Assembly: GCF_035594125.1 (NCBI RefSeq)
Contig: NC_087185.1
Coordinates: 12,384,164-12,448,163, forward strand
Source: Scylla paramamosain
Taxonomy: Eukaryota > Arthropoda > Malacostraca > Decapoda > Portunidae
DNA: 64,000 bases
Direction of reading: 5' to 3'
The notes below the pieces were generated by a model, which saw only the letters and a program-made list of their open reading frames with translations, was not told the origin of the DNA and made no database searches. Below, piece by piece: positions 49,164-61,255 of the stretch (positions are counted from its first letter, which is position 1; each line of letters begins with the position of its first letter). Both the position numbers and the translations under genes were made by a program.

Positions 49164-50870
49164 CTATTTTGTGTGAAACTCAATGAAGCAATTTCTTTCT
49201 TTATTTAGGCAAAGTGCAACATTGCATTTGCAGCAGTATGTGTTTGGCCTTCCTTTACAATTTGGTAGCTTGCAACGAGGTCTTTCCTTCGTCTCAACAA
49301 TCTTGGGCCAGTGGCCAATTCCATCTTTTGTGATGTCAACACTTGGAATTGGTTTTGTTGCATGACCTCTCTTTTTTTTTTTCCTCGTGCTCTGTCTCAA
49401 GACTGCTGGAGCGTGGTCTTCCCACACCGGGTCTTTTCAGGGGGTCTTTGTTTTGGCGTAGGAGAGAATATGCCACCTTCAACTTGAATGCCTGCAACTG
49501 AAGTTGCGATTTTTTTGACACCCCTATTGCACTAGCATCCCTCCTGTAGAGAAGCCATGAATTTACTATTGTGACATCAAGAAAGTGGAAAACAAGTTTA
49601 TGGTAGTACTTGTGAGACCTTATGTGGATTCTATATAAGGCAATCAACGAATCCAGAAGATCAACCCCTCCCATTTCCTCATTATAGGTTTTGACTATTT
49701 TGGGGCAAGGAATTTCAACAATCTCCTTCCTTTTCTTGTCATACCTCTTACATGTTCCCAAAGGTTGAGCAGATGAAAAGCTTGTGAGGAGAGTCACACA
49801 ACGATTGTCTACCCATTTCATTGCACGTAACTCTACTCCATCATAAGTTGTGCTTACCTCTACATGAGACCCCCTTTGCTTTTTCAACATTTCCTTATCT
49901 GTAGGCAGAACATTTCCTATCCCTTTCAGTCTGTTTTGTCTCACAGTACCCAGAGAGTAGATCTGCTTCGTTGCTAAATGAGCCATTAGTTTAGGAGATG
50001 TGAACCAATTGTCATGGTATAACAAATGGTTTGCATTTACTGGGATTGTGCGCGCCAACTGCAGAACTATATTGGATGATGGACCCAGATCCGGTTCACC
50101 TTGGACTGGCTTTAGGGGCCCATCATAAACATGGAAGTCATTCAAGATCCCAGAGGTATCACACAAAGCAAATACCTTGAAACCCCATTTGTGTGGTTTG
50201 GATGGGATGTACTGCTTTAGGTAAGAATTTCCTTTGAAGGGAACAATCATTTCATCAATGCAGCACATTTGTTGCATTGGGATGCTGCGAAATTTTGATT
50301 GCAAATGGTCAAGTAGTGGGCGAACCTTGAAAAGCCTGTCAGCATTGGGACCAGTCCTGTCAGGTGCCTGAGTGTTGTCATTGAAATGTAGAGAGCTTTT
50401 TATTTCTTCCCATCGCCTTCTACTGAAAACTTTGGATACGGAATCGAATTCCAGCACCCCACTCCAATAAAGCCTAGTGTTAGATATTTTGAACAAGGAC
50501 ATAAGAAAGACAGTCCCTAGAAATTGTTCCAACTCATCTTTATCCAGCTTCAGAGGCTTGTTTACATTTTGTTGTGTTGCATACAAATTGCTTTGTGTCA
50601 CAATGAACTTTAAAAACTCATCATCAAAAAAATCTCTGAAGTATTCCACTGGTTGGCGAAGTTCCTCAGCTAAAGGAATACTGCCAAGCCACTCAGGATG
50701 ATCTTTCGGAGAGGCATCATCTCCAACTATTCGCCAGGGTGCTGCATCTTGCCTTCGCACGCCTCCAGCACGTAAGGGTGCAGCATCCTCTTGTTCTGTG
50801 ACATCTGGTGGAAGTTCTTCCTCTTCAAGTTCGACCAGACTAAATGCAGGGTCATTTTCATCATCACTAT
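49164..50870 (-). CDS. piggyBac-2 transposase, main exon (homopolymer frameshift near the end)
   Basis: Starts after acceptor ctcactacag at 50871 with SDDENDPAFSLVELEEEEL. Blocks: EYFRDFFDDEFLKFIVTQSN, LDKDELEQFLGTVFLMSL. Catalytic Asp residues are in CCIDEMIVPFKG, YHDNWFTSPKLM and GGVDLLDSLI. After GRPRSSSLETEHEEKKK a run of 12 A (plus-strand T, 49371-49382) shifts the frame; the C-terminal Cys-rich domain CKLPNCKGRPNTYCCKC, ALCLNKERNCFIEFH continues in the frame 49427-49164. All three catalytic Asp are present. The homopolymer shift could be a sequencing error. It differs strongly from piggyBac-1. Confidence 0.85.
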
Positions 50871-50977
50871 CTGTAGTGAGATATATCAAAACATGTTACT
50901 TTGTTGAAATACCAATAATGTGTTTTATAGCCTAATATCTATTCATATCTAATTATTATTTATTAGCATACAATTTA

Positions 50978-51077
<100 letters not shown>

Positions 51078-51397
51078 GGCATAGAAAGGAAAAATCCTCT
51101 GTCACTTCTCCCATCCACTCATTATGAAATAGATAACAAGGCGTGCGAGCACATGCAAACATCCCAATCCACACACACACCTGTAGCCTAAACACGCTAC
51201 CCTCATGTGCCGTATATACATCCCCCTTTTTGTCTGTTGTAGATCATATCCTGATATGATAAGTTAGTTTGAAAGGGTGCATAAAACCAATGATGTCCCC
51301 TAATAACATTCTCAATCGAAAAAAAGAAATACTTGATACTTTCCATACAAAGAAAAAAACAAATAAGAATTATGTAAGACTTTTCGAAATTTCTTAC

Positions 51398-51506
51398 CAA
51401 AATTTATCACAACAACATCGTCAGGGTCATCAGGAACAGGCATGAGGTCCTCCTCAAGCATATCATGATGACGTGACCTGCCTCCATAGAACTGTGACGT
51501 GTCCAT
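51398..51506 (-). CDS. piggyBac-2 transposase, exon 1
   Basis: ATG at 51506: MDTSQFYGGRSRHHDMLEED, then DDPDDVVVINF. Donor gtaagaa at 51397. Splicing to 50870 makes a Gly/Asp-phase codon (G|AT) and runs in frame into SDDENDP. The intron is 527 bp and holds the (CT)n at 50982-51074. A tttcctcagat just before the ATG could be another acceptor, so more 5' exon is possible. Confidence 0.65.
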
Positions 51507-51949
51507 ATCTGAGGAAACAGAATGACCCACTGGTACATTTTTGAACCATTTAAAAACACCTTTTTACATTACAGTAATATAATCCAAAGTCAGGCCAACA
51601 TTATAAACACATTCTACTGAATATATGGGATATATCATAATTTTTGTAGTGACCTGGCTTACCTATGAGTCGTCCAAAAAAAATCATTGAAAACGGAGGA
51701 TCAGTCACTACGTCCTCCCCCTCTGGTGGTCACGAGTCAACTGCTGTTACACAGAAACAAGAGCTTTTTTTCCACATATCGTGTGAGTGATGTTTTCTGA
51801 TATGGTGCAAAAATGTACCACCGGACGGACACGCCTCTACAAGGGAATTTCATCCAAGGAAAAGCACGCTTTTGAAGTGGTTCATAATTGTACCAATGGT
51901 CCTTATAGGGATATGCTGTCCACAACCGGGTACAGTTCGCGTTTACGGG

Positions 51950-52068
51950 CACTCGCCGATGCAGGTTGTTGCTCTTAAGATTTTTATAAACCGTCTTTAT
52001 TCATTGTGCAGTCTGTATCTGCTTCTCACTGTTCCTATCTTGAGAAATGAAATTGATTATCTCTTAAA
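51950..52068 (+). repeat. 119-bp direct repeat, right copy
   Basis: Exact copy of 44763-44881; followed by tgtctttcc, which continues the LINE B reading frame. Confidence 0.97.
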
Positions 52069-52251
52069 TGTCTTTCCTTCTCCTCTCATTTTATTGGGAA
52101 ACTTCAGTGGTCGTCATCCTTTGTGGGATGATGACGCTGTCAGCCCTCGTGGTCTTTTAATTGCTTCTTTTATCGAGGATTCATGATTGGAGATTCTAAG
52201 CTCTGTAGACGAGACCCATTTCCATAGTCAAACCGGTAGTTTTACAACAAT

Positions 52252-52328
<77 letters not shown>
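52252..52328. repeat. (CT)n microsatellite inside LINE B ORF2
   Basis: About 38 CT units between caatag and ccgtacctctaattc. Copy 1 has atctccctctttg here (complement of about 14577-14590). Confidence 0.92.
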
Positions 52329-52333
<5 letters not shown>

Positions 52334-53060
52334 CTCTAATTCTTTTCTTGATTTTAACTGGAAAGTTTTACCAGATCTGTATGGGAGCGATCACTTTCCA
52401 ATTTCATTGGAGTCAAATGATTCTGCACCACAGTCACGTCCTTTCCGATGGCGTCTAGTTAAGGCGGATTGGCACCTATTCAAAGATCTCAGCGCCCCTG
52501 CCAGCTCAATGGATGAAATAGAAAACTGTGATGAGGCTGCAACATACTTCACTAGTATCTTGCACTCCGATGCTATTCAGTCCATCCCTAATACTTCTGG
52601 CAAATTTCCTAAATGTCCTGTTCCATGGTGGAATGTGGATTGTACAGCCGCTGTTCAAGAAAAGTGTGCCGCCTTTTCTCGCCTTCAGCGGTATCGTGGG
52701 GACGTCCACCATTTGGAAGCTTTTCACCGAATGCGTGCCCATGCCCGCCGCACCTTAAACAGGCCTCAGCAGGAGTCTTAGAAGAGTTGTCTCTTCCATC
52801 ACATTTTGCACACCACTCACCAAGGTTTTAACAGAGTCTGCAAAATGTCTGGGAAGTACTTTGCTCCTCCCCACCTGATTTATCCCAGGCAAACCCAAAG
52901 AAAGTTGCCGACCTGTTTCCTGATCACTTTGCAAGTGTTTCTAGAAAGTATGCAACAATACCTATAGCACTTCATCGTCGACAATTGGAATCTGTTGCCG
53001 TCAATTTTGCCTCCCCTGGTGGAAAATCTTATTGTGTCCCATTTTCTCGGTCTTGTCATG

Positions 53061-54175
53061 TTATTGGCCGATTTTACTCTGAAAAGGAACACGTTTTTCT
53101 TAGTGTTCCCCATGTTCCGTTTTCATTCTAAACTTAACTTCATTCTTAGTTATAAGTTAGTATAAAGCTTACTTACTTATTCTAGATCATGGAGTGTTAT
53201 TCTCTTCATAATCTAAGTTCTTTATATGTATGTATATGTAAGGGAAATGGTGTATTTGAGGTGGAATGTGTTGAAGCGAGAGGTGATAGTGTCTGGCTTT
53301 CGTAATGAGTCAACAAATTCTTGAGAGAACGCAAAAGGCCCTGAAGATGAATAGAGGGATGAAGTTCTCACGGAATAGTTTGGGTGATGGTGTGGTGATT
53401 GAGTGGGTGTGTGGAGGTATTAATGATGTGGTGGTATAGCCCTGATATCCAGGATTAGGTTGGTTGAGTTTGTTGTACAAAGAGCACTTGTCCGCTGAAA
53501 TTTGGTTGGTGAGTTGTGTCGGTGACGTAACGCTGAGGGTCAACGTCGGGGCAAAGAGCCAGCCATTTTGTGGTCGGGATTCTGGTGGTTTTGTGGTGTT
53601 ATTGGTGCCTTTGGGGATGGCGTTATGGTACTATAGGTGAATTATGGGGATGGTGGTGGTCTTGTTTGACGACGTAAAATACGGGAACTGTTACTTAGTT
53701 ACTTAGTGTTCCTGCGGTTGGGGAAAATACTTGAGCGGCCTGTGAAGGAGAAAAACGGTTTTAGTGCTTCATGAAGTCACGGGAATGTCATATATTGATG
53801 TGTATAACCTTTGAGCAATAAGGGAAGCGAAATAAGACCCTAAATCTATTGTAACCGAGTGTGGGAATTATCCTGTGTCGGTCTAGGGTAGAAAATTGTT
53901 CCCTAAATTCCTTTAATGTTATTTGTAAGTTAACATTATTATTAACATATCCTGTTATTATATAGAATAATTGTGTTTTCTACCTCAACATTGATCTGAT
54001 ATTGAGGTGATTCCTGGCGTGCTATGCCAAGGTAAGGATTTTATGAGAGGATTCAATAGCTGGCCATTTCGTATAGGTCGGGTAGGTATTCGAGGCCTTT
54101 AAAAATCCAAAACTTTCCTGGATCAGTGTAACATCCACTTTCTTGAAAAGATAACCAGGATCTTGACAGAAAACA
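53061..54175 (+). other. Unassigned; right part probably 5' LTR of gypsy III
   Basis: No ORF with a known domain. The stretch ends ...cagaaaaca at 54175, followed by ggggcctgtccgggag, which resembles a retroelement primer-binding site. The matching 3' LTR is not in the window, so LTR limits cannot be set. Confidence 0.4.
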
Positions 54176-54193
54176 GGGGCCTGTCCGGGAGAT
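54176..54193 (+). promoter_or_regulatory. Candidate primer-binding site of gypsy III
   Basis: ggggcctgtccgggagat, similar in form to PBS sequences that pair with tRNA 3' ends. No TGG directly at the LTR edge, so tentative. Confidence 0.35.
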
Positions 54194-54340
54194 TAAATAT
54201 TTGTGGGTTGTAATGAGTGTTACACGGTAATTGTCACAGAGGAATTTACCTGTGTGAAATATTTTTTTTAAACTGTGTAAGTATTTCTTGTATATATCAT
54301 TTTATGGTGCCGGTATTGGTGTGTGAAGGTGTATTTTGTT

Positions 54341-54375
<35 letters not shown>

Positions 54376-54428
54376 ACCTATGGTGTAGTATTTGGAGGAA
54401 TATTTTATGAAATGTAGTGATTGTGATC

Positions 54429-54790
54429 ATGGAAGCTTAACGTGTTGAGGCGTTCCTTCTGTCAAGGAGTGTCCATGCCTTGTACCCGCTAACCAAGGAG
54501 GAATTGTTTTTAGTGACAGAGTAGTTCCAAGTAGAGTTAAAATCTAAGAAAAAGGAGGTACTGGTGGAGTTAAAAAATGCTCTCGTGGAGAGTAGCTGGT
54601 TTAAAAATGGTGATGAAAGTGAGGAAGAGGATTGAGAGAGTGTACCGGGATAAATCTGGGTACAGTTGGCGGAACTGAGAAGTATGAATTAATGAAACTT
54701 CAGTTGCAAATGCAGAAAGAAGTGGAGATGCAGAAGGTGCAGTTGCAAATAAGGGGATGGGATGAAGATGAGTGAAACATTTGAAACATT
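54429..54790 (+). pseudogene. gag: Gypsy III Gag, N-terminal fragment
   Basis: ATG at 54429; the frame reads MEA-stop-RVEAFLLSRSVHALYPLTK, EELFLVTE-stop-FQVELKSKKKEVLVEL, ALVESSWFKNGDESEEED. KYELMKLQLQMQKEVEMQKV (charged helix) follows in another frame. Several stops. The middle of the same Gag resumes at about 60430, after LINE C. Confidence 0.55.
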
Positions 54791-55016
54791 TATTTATAGC
54801 CAAGTCATTTTACATACTGGTATATATGAGTATATCAAATCTTTACAGTTAAACCAAGCTAGCCTATATAAAGTAGAACTTTTCAGGCAAGTACTTATCA
54901 GAGTATAAATAGATTATACTGACTGGTGGAGTAAGAACTATTTTTATAATAATAGTAACTAAAACGTTAGCTACAACGAACGAAATGTTTTTTTTCCGAA
55001 GTGAATTTAAATAATT

Positions 55017-55057
55017 AAAATAATTAAAATAATAATAATAATAATAATAATAATTAA

Positions 55058-55114
<57 letters not shown>

Positions 55115-55204
55115 TGTAATACTAATAATATTAATGGTAATAATCATAATGAAAATAGAAATGATAACAATAATAATAATAGTAATAATAATAGTGATAA
55201 TAAC

Positions 55205-55257
<53 letters not shown>

Positions 55258-55388
55258 CAATAATAATATTAATATTATTGATGATAATAGCAATAGTATA
55301 GATAATAATAATGATCATAACAAATAATAACTAATATAATCAATAATAACAATAAAAATGATAATGATAATAATAGTAATAGTAATGA

Positions 55389-55481
<93 letters not shown>

Positions 55482-55490
55482 TCACAACTA
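55017..55490. repeat. AAT-type trinucleotide tract in LINE C 3' region
   Basis: Imperfect AAT/AAC/GAT units over about 470 bp, beginning about 80 bp after the ORF2 stop in the sense of the element. Confidence 0.93.
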
Positions 55491-55571
55491 ACTGACACAA
55501 TGTATATTTTACAAATCATCAATAGTAAAATTAGAAGAACACTTGGTACATATGATTTAGCAGAACATAAA

Positions 55572-58559
55572 TTAGTAGCTAGACAAGATTTGTTTTTTTA
55601 GCATTGTTTTAAATGCATTGAGAGATGATGCTTCTTGAATTTTGCGAGGAATAGTATTCCATATAACAGGTCCTAGATAATTAGTTGAATGATGAAACTT
55701 AGAAAGGCGGTGTATTGGTAAAGTAAGATGATCACGGTGGCGCGTACTATAATCATGTGATGGAAGAATGCTGTGAATATAATGTTTATTGTTATACATG
55801 TGTGTGGCTATAGCAAGCTTTGTTATATCATTAAGTTTTAAAAGTTTGGTCTGTTTGAAAAGAGGGTCAGTGTGTTCAAGGTAGGTGCTGTTAGTTATAA
55901 TTCTGACAACTTTCTTGAGCTGTAATTTTAAAGGAGTTAGGAATGTAGGGTAAGTAGTGGACCAAATAGGGTCACAGTATGTTAGCAATGTGTGAATGTG
56001 AGCAAAGTAGATGGATTTTAGGACATACGGTGGCATAAAATCTCTGATTTGATAAAGTAATGCAATATGTCTCGATATTTTTAGTGTAATATTATCTATA
56101 TGGTACTTAAAATTTAAAGAGCTATCATAAGTAACACCAAGGAACTTGAATTTATCGATTTTAGTAATTATTCTGTTATTTATTCGTACATTAGGTAAAT
56201 CCAGCATAGTTTTACCAGTGAATAGCATAAAGTAAGTTTTGTCAGTGTTTATTGTGAGCCTATTGCAAAGGCACCATTGATATAATTTTTTAAGTTCATT
56301 GTTAGCACTAAAAACAAGTTGATTCGGATCTTTTCCTATTAGATAAACTGTCATATCATCGGCAAATAAGATGCTTTTAGAGTCAGAAAAAATATCAGAA
56401 ATATCATTGATGTAGAGGAGAAATAATAGAGGTCCAAGCACACTACCTTGTGGTACACCGAGAGTAATTAAGGTTGAAGATGATTTTGCATAACTAAAGG
56501 AAGTGTATTGACGCCTGTTTGTTAAGTAATCTGTAAACCATGAAAAAATAGGGCCGCGAATTCCATAGTGGTGCATTTTACTAAGGAGAACTTTATGGTT
56601 TATTGTATCAAATGCCTTAACAAAATCAATGAATACTGATAAAACAGAAAACTTCTTGTCAATAGCTGTAAATATGTCATTAGAAAATTTATTCAATGCT
56701 TTAAAAGTGCTACAATTTTGTCCAAAACCATACTGCGAAGGATTAAGAATATTTTTGTGTTCTAAGTAATTAATTAAATGTTTTTTCATTAATGTCTCAA
56801 ATATTTTTAAAAATATTGTAAGTTGAGAAATTGGTCTATAATTTTTGGGGTCATCATGAGGGCCAGATTTATAAATGGGGGTAATTTTTGCAGTTTTCAA
56901 CTTGTCAGGGAAAATTCCATTTGTTACAGACTGATTAAAAAGTATTGTTAAAGGGATTGATAAAAGATTAGAGTTACTTTTGATGATGGTAGCCGATATA
57001 TCATTTATATCAGAGGTTTTGTTTTTAAGAGACTTAATTACTGAATTCATTTCATATGTAGTGATAATGGGAACTACCATGGAATTTGGATAATTTTCTT
57101 TGAGGTAATCTAATGGATTTTTATTTGAGTGAGGAAGTTTGCTCTCCAGATCAGGTGCAATTTTAGAAAAATAATTACTGAAGGCATGTGAGATGTCTAA
57201 AGGATCACTTAGTACTTTATTATCATATTGCAATGTCTTGATTGTGTCTTTATTTTGAAAGTTACCTTTTAGTTCATTTATTGCTTGCCAAATTTTCTTT
57301 GTATTATTTTTAAAGTTTATGAAGATTTGGCGATAATAGTTAGTTTTGGCAGATCGAACAACTTGAGTGAGCTGATTTCTGTACTGTTTAAAAATGTGAT
57401 GTGAAACTATTCCTAATTTATACATTTTAAATAATTTACATTTATGTTTGATTGAGTTAAGTATTCCACTAGATAACCATGCATTATGAAGTCTTTTAGC
57501 TGTTATAAATTTGGTTTTGATAGGAAAGCATTTATTGTAGCATTCATTAACTATATTGTGGAAAAGGTTAAAATTTTCATTTGTATTTGGCAGGACAAGT
57601 AGTTCTTCCCAGTTTATGCCTTCTAATTCACTAGTAAATTTATTATTATTATTGGCATTAATAACTCTGTATGTTATCTTATGTTTAGTATTTGGAAAGG
57701 CTTTAATGTTGATATTTATGAATATAGGAAGGTGATCTGATATTGAAAAGTGAATGATACCTGATAGAGAGCGAGGTAGGAAATTAGTCCAGATGTGATC
57801 TAGCAGTGAAGGTTGGCCAAGGGCAGAACTATCAGGAAATCTTGTAGGTCTGGATATATGAGGGAAAAAATTAAGTGATTGTAAGGAATTCAGAAACAAA
57901 TTGGTAGGGAGGTGAGATGAGTGTTCTAATAAGTTAATGTTGAAATCACCTATAATGATTGATTTATTATGTCTGAATATGTCGTTATTTAATAACTCAT
58001 TCATGATGTTAGTAAATTCATTGACAGCTATGTGTTTGCTGTTGGGCCTGTAAATTACTGAAATGATATATTTAGTGTTCCCTAATTCTAGCTTAGAAGT
58101 GCAGATTTCAATGTTTTCATTAATGAAAGAATATAGAATTAGTGGTTCTGCTTTCATATGATTTTTAGTAAAAACAGTGATCCCTCCGTGTTCTCTGACA
58201 GTCCTTGTTAAGTGGAATGACTCATAACCCTCCAAAAAATAAAGGTGTTTAGTGTTTTGCTGTAGTCATGTTTCCGTAACTGCAATGACTTCAGGTGGTT
58301 TAGGTAAACAATTTAGAAAAGACTTCAGTATATCAAAGTTTTTCTGTAAATATCTAATGTTAATATGTATAACACTGATGTAGTTGTTAGCTAATGGGTT
58401 TAAAGCTGAGGTGTATTCTTCAAAGTTGTAATACTTAGATAAACAGTTCATGTCTTGATGTCCTGCAATTTTTTTAATTTGACTTAATTCTAGGTTGAAA
58501 GTGTTAGTTGTGTTATTAATGAGATTATCATCATACAATGAATTATATAAATTTTCCAT
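55572..58559 (-). pseudogene. LINE C ORF2: endonuclease and reverse transcriptase, one nonsense codon
   Basis: ATG at 58559 (MENLYNSLYDDN). A frame of 996 codons is broken only by TGA at 58263-58265, in PPEVIAVTET-stop-LQQN, where endonucleases of this type have Trp (ETW), so TGG to TGA. Endonuclease: SVIHINIRYLQKNFD, IIIGDFNINLLEHSS, SISDHLPIF. RT: PIYKSGPHDDPKNYRPIS, SVFIDFVKAFDTINHKVLL, GVPQGSVLGPLLFLLYIND, catalytic FADD (ILFADDMTVYL). The C-terminus ends WNTIPRKIQEASSLNAFK. Very A/T-biased codons, unlike gypsy I. No RNase H. Confidence 0.92.
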
Positions 58560-58803
58560 AAAGTAATACTAAAGAACAAACAAACAAACAAGCAAATAAT
58601 AGAAAAAAGATAGAACAACAAAGCATATATGGCTCCTAAGGTATGCCAAAGAAAATAAGTAGATGGGCTCATGAATCAGATGGAATAAGTGCCATCTTAA
58701 GAGGCAAATCAAATGATGTGATAATTGTAGTATTAGGGACATAATAAATATCAACAGTTATAAATAGTAGTAGTGATAGTGGTGGCAATAATAGTAGTTA
58801 TAT

Positions 58804-58889
<86 letters not shown>

Positions 58890-59171
58890 AGAGGATTAGT
58901 AGTATAAGGAACAGTAATAGTAGTAGTAAGAGGATTAGTAGTATAAGGAACAGTAGTAGTAGTCGTGCAAGTTAATATATTAACAATATTAGCTATAGTA
59001 ATTATAGTAGTAGTTGTAGTAGCAGGAGTAATAGCAGTAGTAGTGGTGTTAACAGTATAATGTAGTAATAATAACGGTAGCGGTAGTAGCAGTAGCAAGT
59101 AGTAGTAGTGGTGGTATTAATAGCAATGGTGGTAGTAGTATTAGTGATAGTAGTAGTAGTAGTAGTAGCAA

Positions 59172-59208
<37 letters not shown>

Positions 59209-59305
59209 TGCAGCAGCAATAGTATTATTGATGTTATTAATAGTAGCAGTAGTAATTTTAGTAATAAAAGTAGGAGAAACCATTCAACATAAACAAGCAG
59301 TTATA
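58560..59305 (-). other. LINE C spacer between ORF1 and ORF2
   Basis: About 750 bp, most of it trinucleotide repeats (next entry); no domain-bearing ORF. Confidence 0.6.
58795..59235. repeat. (TAG)n/(AGT)n trinucleotide tracts
   Basis: Two main runs, 58800-58890 and 59128-59210, with a 52-bp duplication between (aagaggattagtagtataagg at 58889 and 58929). Confidence 0.93.
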
Positions 59306-60085
59306 TTAATTTACTTTCACATCTAAGTGGTTGTTACTCCTTTCAGTGCTGGGTATCCTACCATCCTGTGTATAGCACTGTTGAAAGATTTGCCTATGTT
59401 GTTTTCTTATATCCCATACTTTTTTAAATAGTAACCGGCGTTTGGGTGTCAAGCTTTCATTGATATATAAGTTTGGCTTAACTGTTATACATGCACTCAT
59501 TATGTCATATTTCTGTTGTCTACTGTGCAGTTTAACAATGATTGGTCTTATGGAGTTTTGGGTATTCCTTGAGCCAAGCCTATGTGCTACAATTATGTCT
59601 TTATTTTCAATATTTATGTGGAGGTTATCTTTAATTGTTCTTATTGTTTTATCTGTGGTGTTTTCATTCTGCTCCTCCACTGGCAAGTTTGGCCCACTAA
59701 TAATGAGATTATCCTGTCTTTCATACAGATTCACTTCTTCAATTTCATTTTCTAATTCTGCAATTTTGTTTTCAAGTTGAACAATGTGATTTTGCATCTT
59801 TTCTATTGTCTGGTCTTTCTGATTAATTAGGATCTGCACAGCTTTCACAATGGTGTTAACAATAGTTTTACCTTCCTCTGATATGGTGGCAGTGTCAGCA
59901 GTAACGAGACTCAGAAGGTCGGCGGGTGAGGTACACACAGGGTTAGTCACGTTGGTAGTGGTCAGCACTGATGGCGCAGAAGGGGTAGGTGAGGAAACCA
60001 CTGGAGGAGCTGCTGGCCCAGTAGACGTACCCTGCTGGGCTGTCTGACCGGCCGCCTGGTTATGCTGTCCTCTTGTCTTTGTCAT
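59306..60085 (-). CDS. LINE C ORF1: coiled-coil RNA-binding protein
   Basis: Uninterrupted, 259 residues from ATG at 60085 (MTKTRGQHNQAAGQ). A Pro/Ser/Thr-rich N-terminus is followed by a coiled coil (about residues 85-125; IEKMQNHIVQLENKIAELEN). Then VNLYERQDNLIISGPNLPV and IVAHRLGSRNTQNSIRPII, VKLHSRQQKYDIM follow: the RRM-like and C-terminal fold of L1-type ORF1 proteins. It would bind LINE RNA as a trimer; membership is by pattern only. It looks intact. Confidence 0.85.
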   Translation of the reverse strand: MTKTRGQHNQAAGQTAQQGTSTGPAAPPVVSSPTPSAPSVLTTTNVTNPVCTSPADLLSLVTADTATISEEGKTIVNTIVKAVQILINQKDQTIEKMQNHIVQLENKIAELENEIEEVNLYERQDNLIISGPNLPVEEQNENTTDKTIRTIKDNLHINIENKDIIVAHRLGSRNTQNSIRPIIVKLHSRQQKYDIMSACITVKPNLYINESLTPKRRLLFKKVWDIRKQHRQIFQQCYTQDGRIPSTERSNNHLDVKVN

Positions 60086-60424
60086 CTTGTTGCTGTTGGA
60101 ATATCACTAACACAGAATATTGTCGCAAGTAATCCTAAACCACAGGTTGAAATAGTGAGGGTCGTTCACTGTTGTTGATGACGTCACAGTAATGGGGAGC
60201 GGATCCAAATGTTACAAGCTACGTATTTCGTATATATTTACTCCCATGTCATGAGTATTATATTGCCGTTGTAGACATGTTAGGGTATAAGCATACCTGG
60301 AGCAGCCAGTGCAAGGGACTGGCTGGCGAAATACGTAAACAAAGCGATCAGGTGGTGTAGGCAGTGTGGTAGCGCGCAGCTCAGGTATGGACGTCCGTTC
60401 ACCACGACAGTCAGTCAAGAGAGG

Positions 60425-61123
60425 AATTGAGCATTGCTGGTCCAGTCTAAATTTGAAGGAAAGGCCAGGGAGGCATATGCGAGTTTAAGTGAGGAAGAGG
60501 AGAGTGATAATAAAGTGATAAAGGAAGCGGTGTTGGGATCAACCCGTGTAAGTCCGGGAGTGTAACGGGAAAGCCGCAGGATTAGAAAACGCCCAGGTGC
60601 CACTTACCTCGAGAGGGCTCATGAGTGCTGTCTTAAACTGAAACGATGAATGAAGGCCGAGGAAGTCACTACGGTCAAGGTGAAAGGAGTTCTACTGATG
60701 GAATAATTTATGGCCCAGGTGCCCCCCAGTTTAAAATATAAGCTCATATCACATAATGTGAAAAATGTGATGGAAGGTGGATGCAGGGCTGACAATTATT
60801 GTGAAGCCCATAGACCAAGTAGAGGTGAATACCATGGAGGGAGAAAGTCCTTCTCCAACAAAAGTGATGGTCATCAGAGATATAGGAATGACCACCAGAT
60901 GAGGTCGAGATCATTCCATAGACCAAACCAGCCTTGCCCTAACAACTATAATTTTTCCCACAAATACAACATGCCCCCGCCACACAACCACAACCTGAGG
61001 CTTATGCCACACAGGATTGGACAGGGAAGCACTACCTACTACAAGAAGGGTAGTGGTGATGAAGGTGCAGTTAAGTGCCTTGGATGTGGGGGAAATGGGC
61101 ATAGGAAGTACCAGTGTCTGTAG
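60425..61123 (+). pseudogene. gag: Gypsy III Gag, middle and zinc knuckle
   Basis: At 60445-60620 the sense is KFEGKAREAYASLSEEES, VIKEAVLGS and RKRPG in shifting frames. The open frame 60710-61123 then gives a His/Arg/Asn-rich region and a closing knuckle CLGCGGNGHRKYQC (C-x2-C-x4-H-x4-C), followed by stop. Confidence 0.7.
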
Positions 61124-61255
61124 GGAAAGCCAAAGCCAGTGGGAGCAGTGGCCGCCCAAAGGGACCTGGTGAAGTATGTGGAGAGTATAAATCCACAGAT
61201 ACAAGAGGAACCATAGAGGGATGAGGGCTTTGAGCATTTCACCAGTAAAGGCACG

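Larger units (their letters stand above)
51950..53060 (+). pseudogene. LINE B copy 2, ORF2 continuation
   Basis: From the 119-bp repeat the frame runs on into LILLGNFSGRHPLWDDD, the endonuclease metal-binding block. Then DLYGSDHFPISLES, FRWRLVKADWHLFKDL, KFPKCPVPWWNVDC and SRLQRYRGDVHHLEAF (52407-52781) follow, as in copy 1 at 14435-14000. It decays after about 52790 and is not recognisable beyond 53060, so RT is missing here too. (CT)n interrupts it at 52252-52328. Confidence 0.8.
54800..60420 (-). mobile_element. CR1-group LINE (family C), nearly full length
   Basis: Minus strand: leader, ORF1 (coiled coil plus RRM-like C-terminal domain), a spacer with trinucleotide expansions, ORF2 (endonuclease plus RT, no RNase H), and a 3' UTR with an (AAT)n expansion. 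Both ORFs are almost intact. It lies between the two parts of gypsy III Gag. The exact ends and target duplication were not resolved. The clade (CR1/L2/Daphne neighbourhood) is from RT motifs. Confidence 0.75.
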
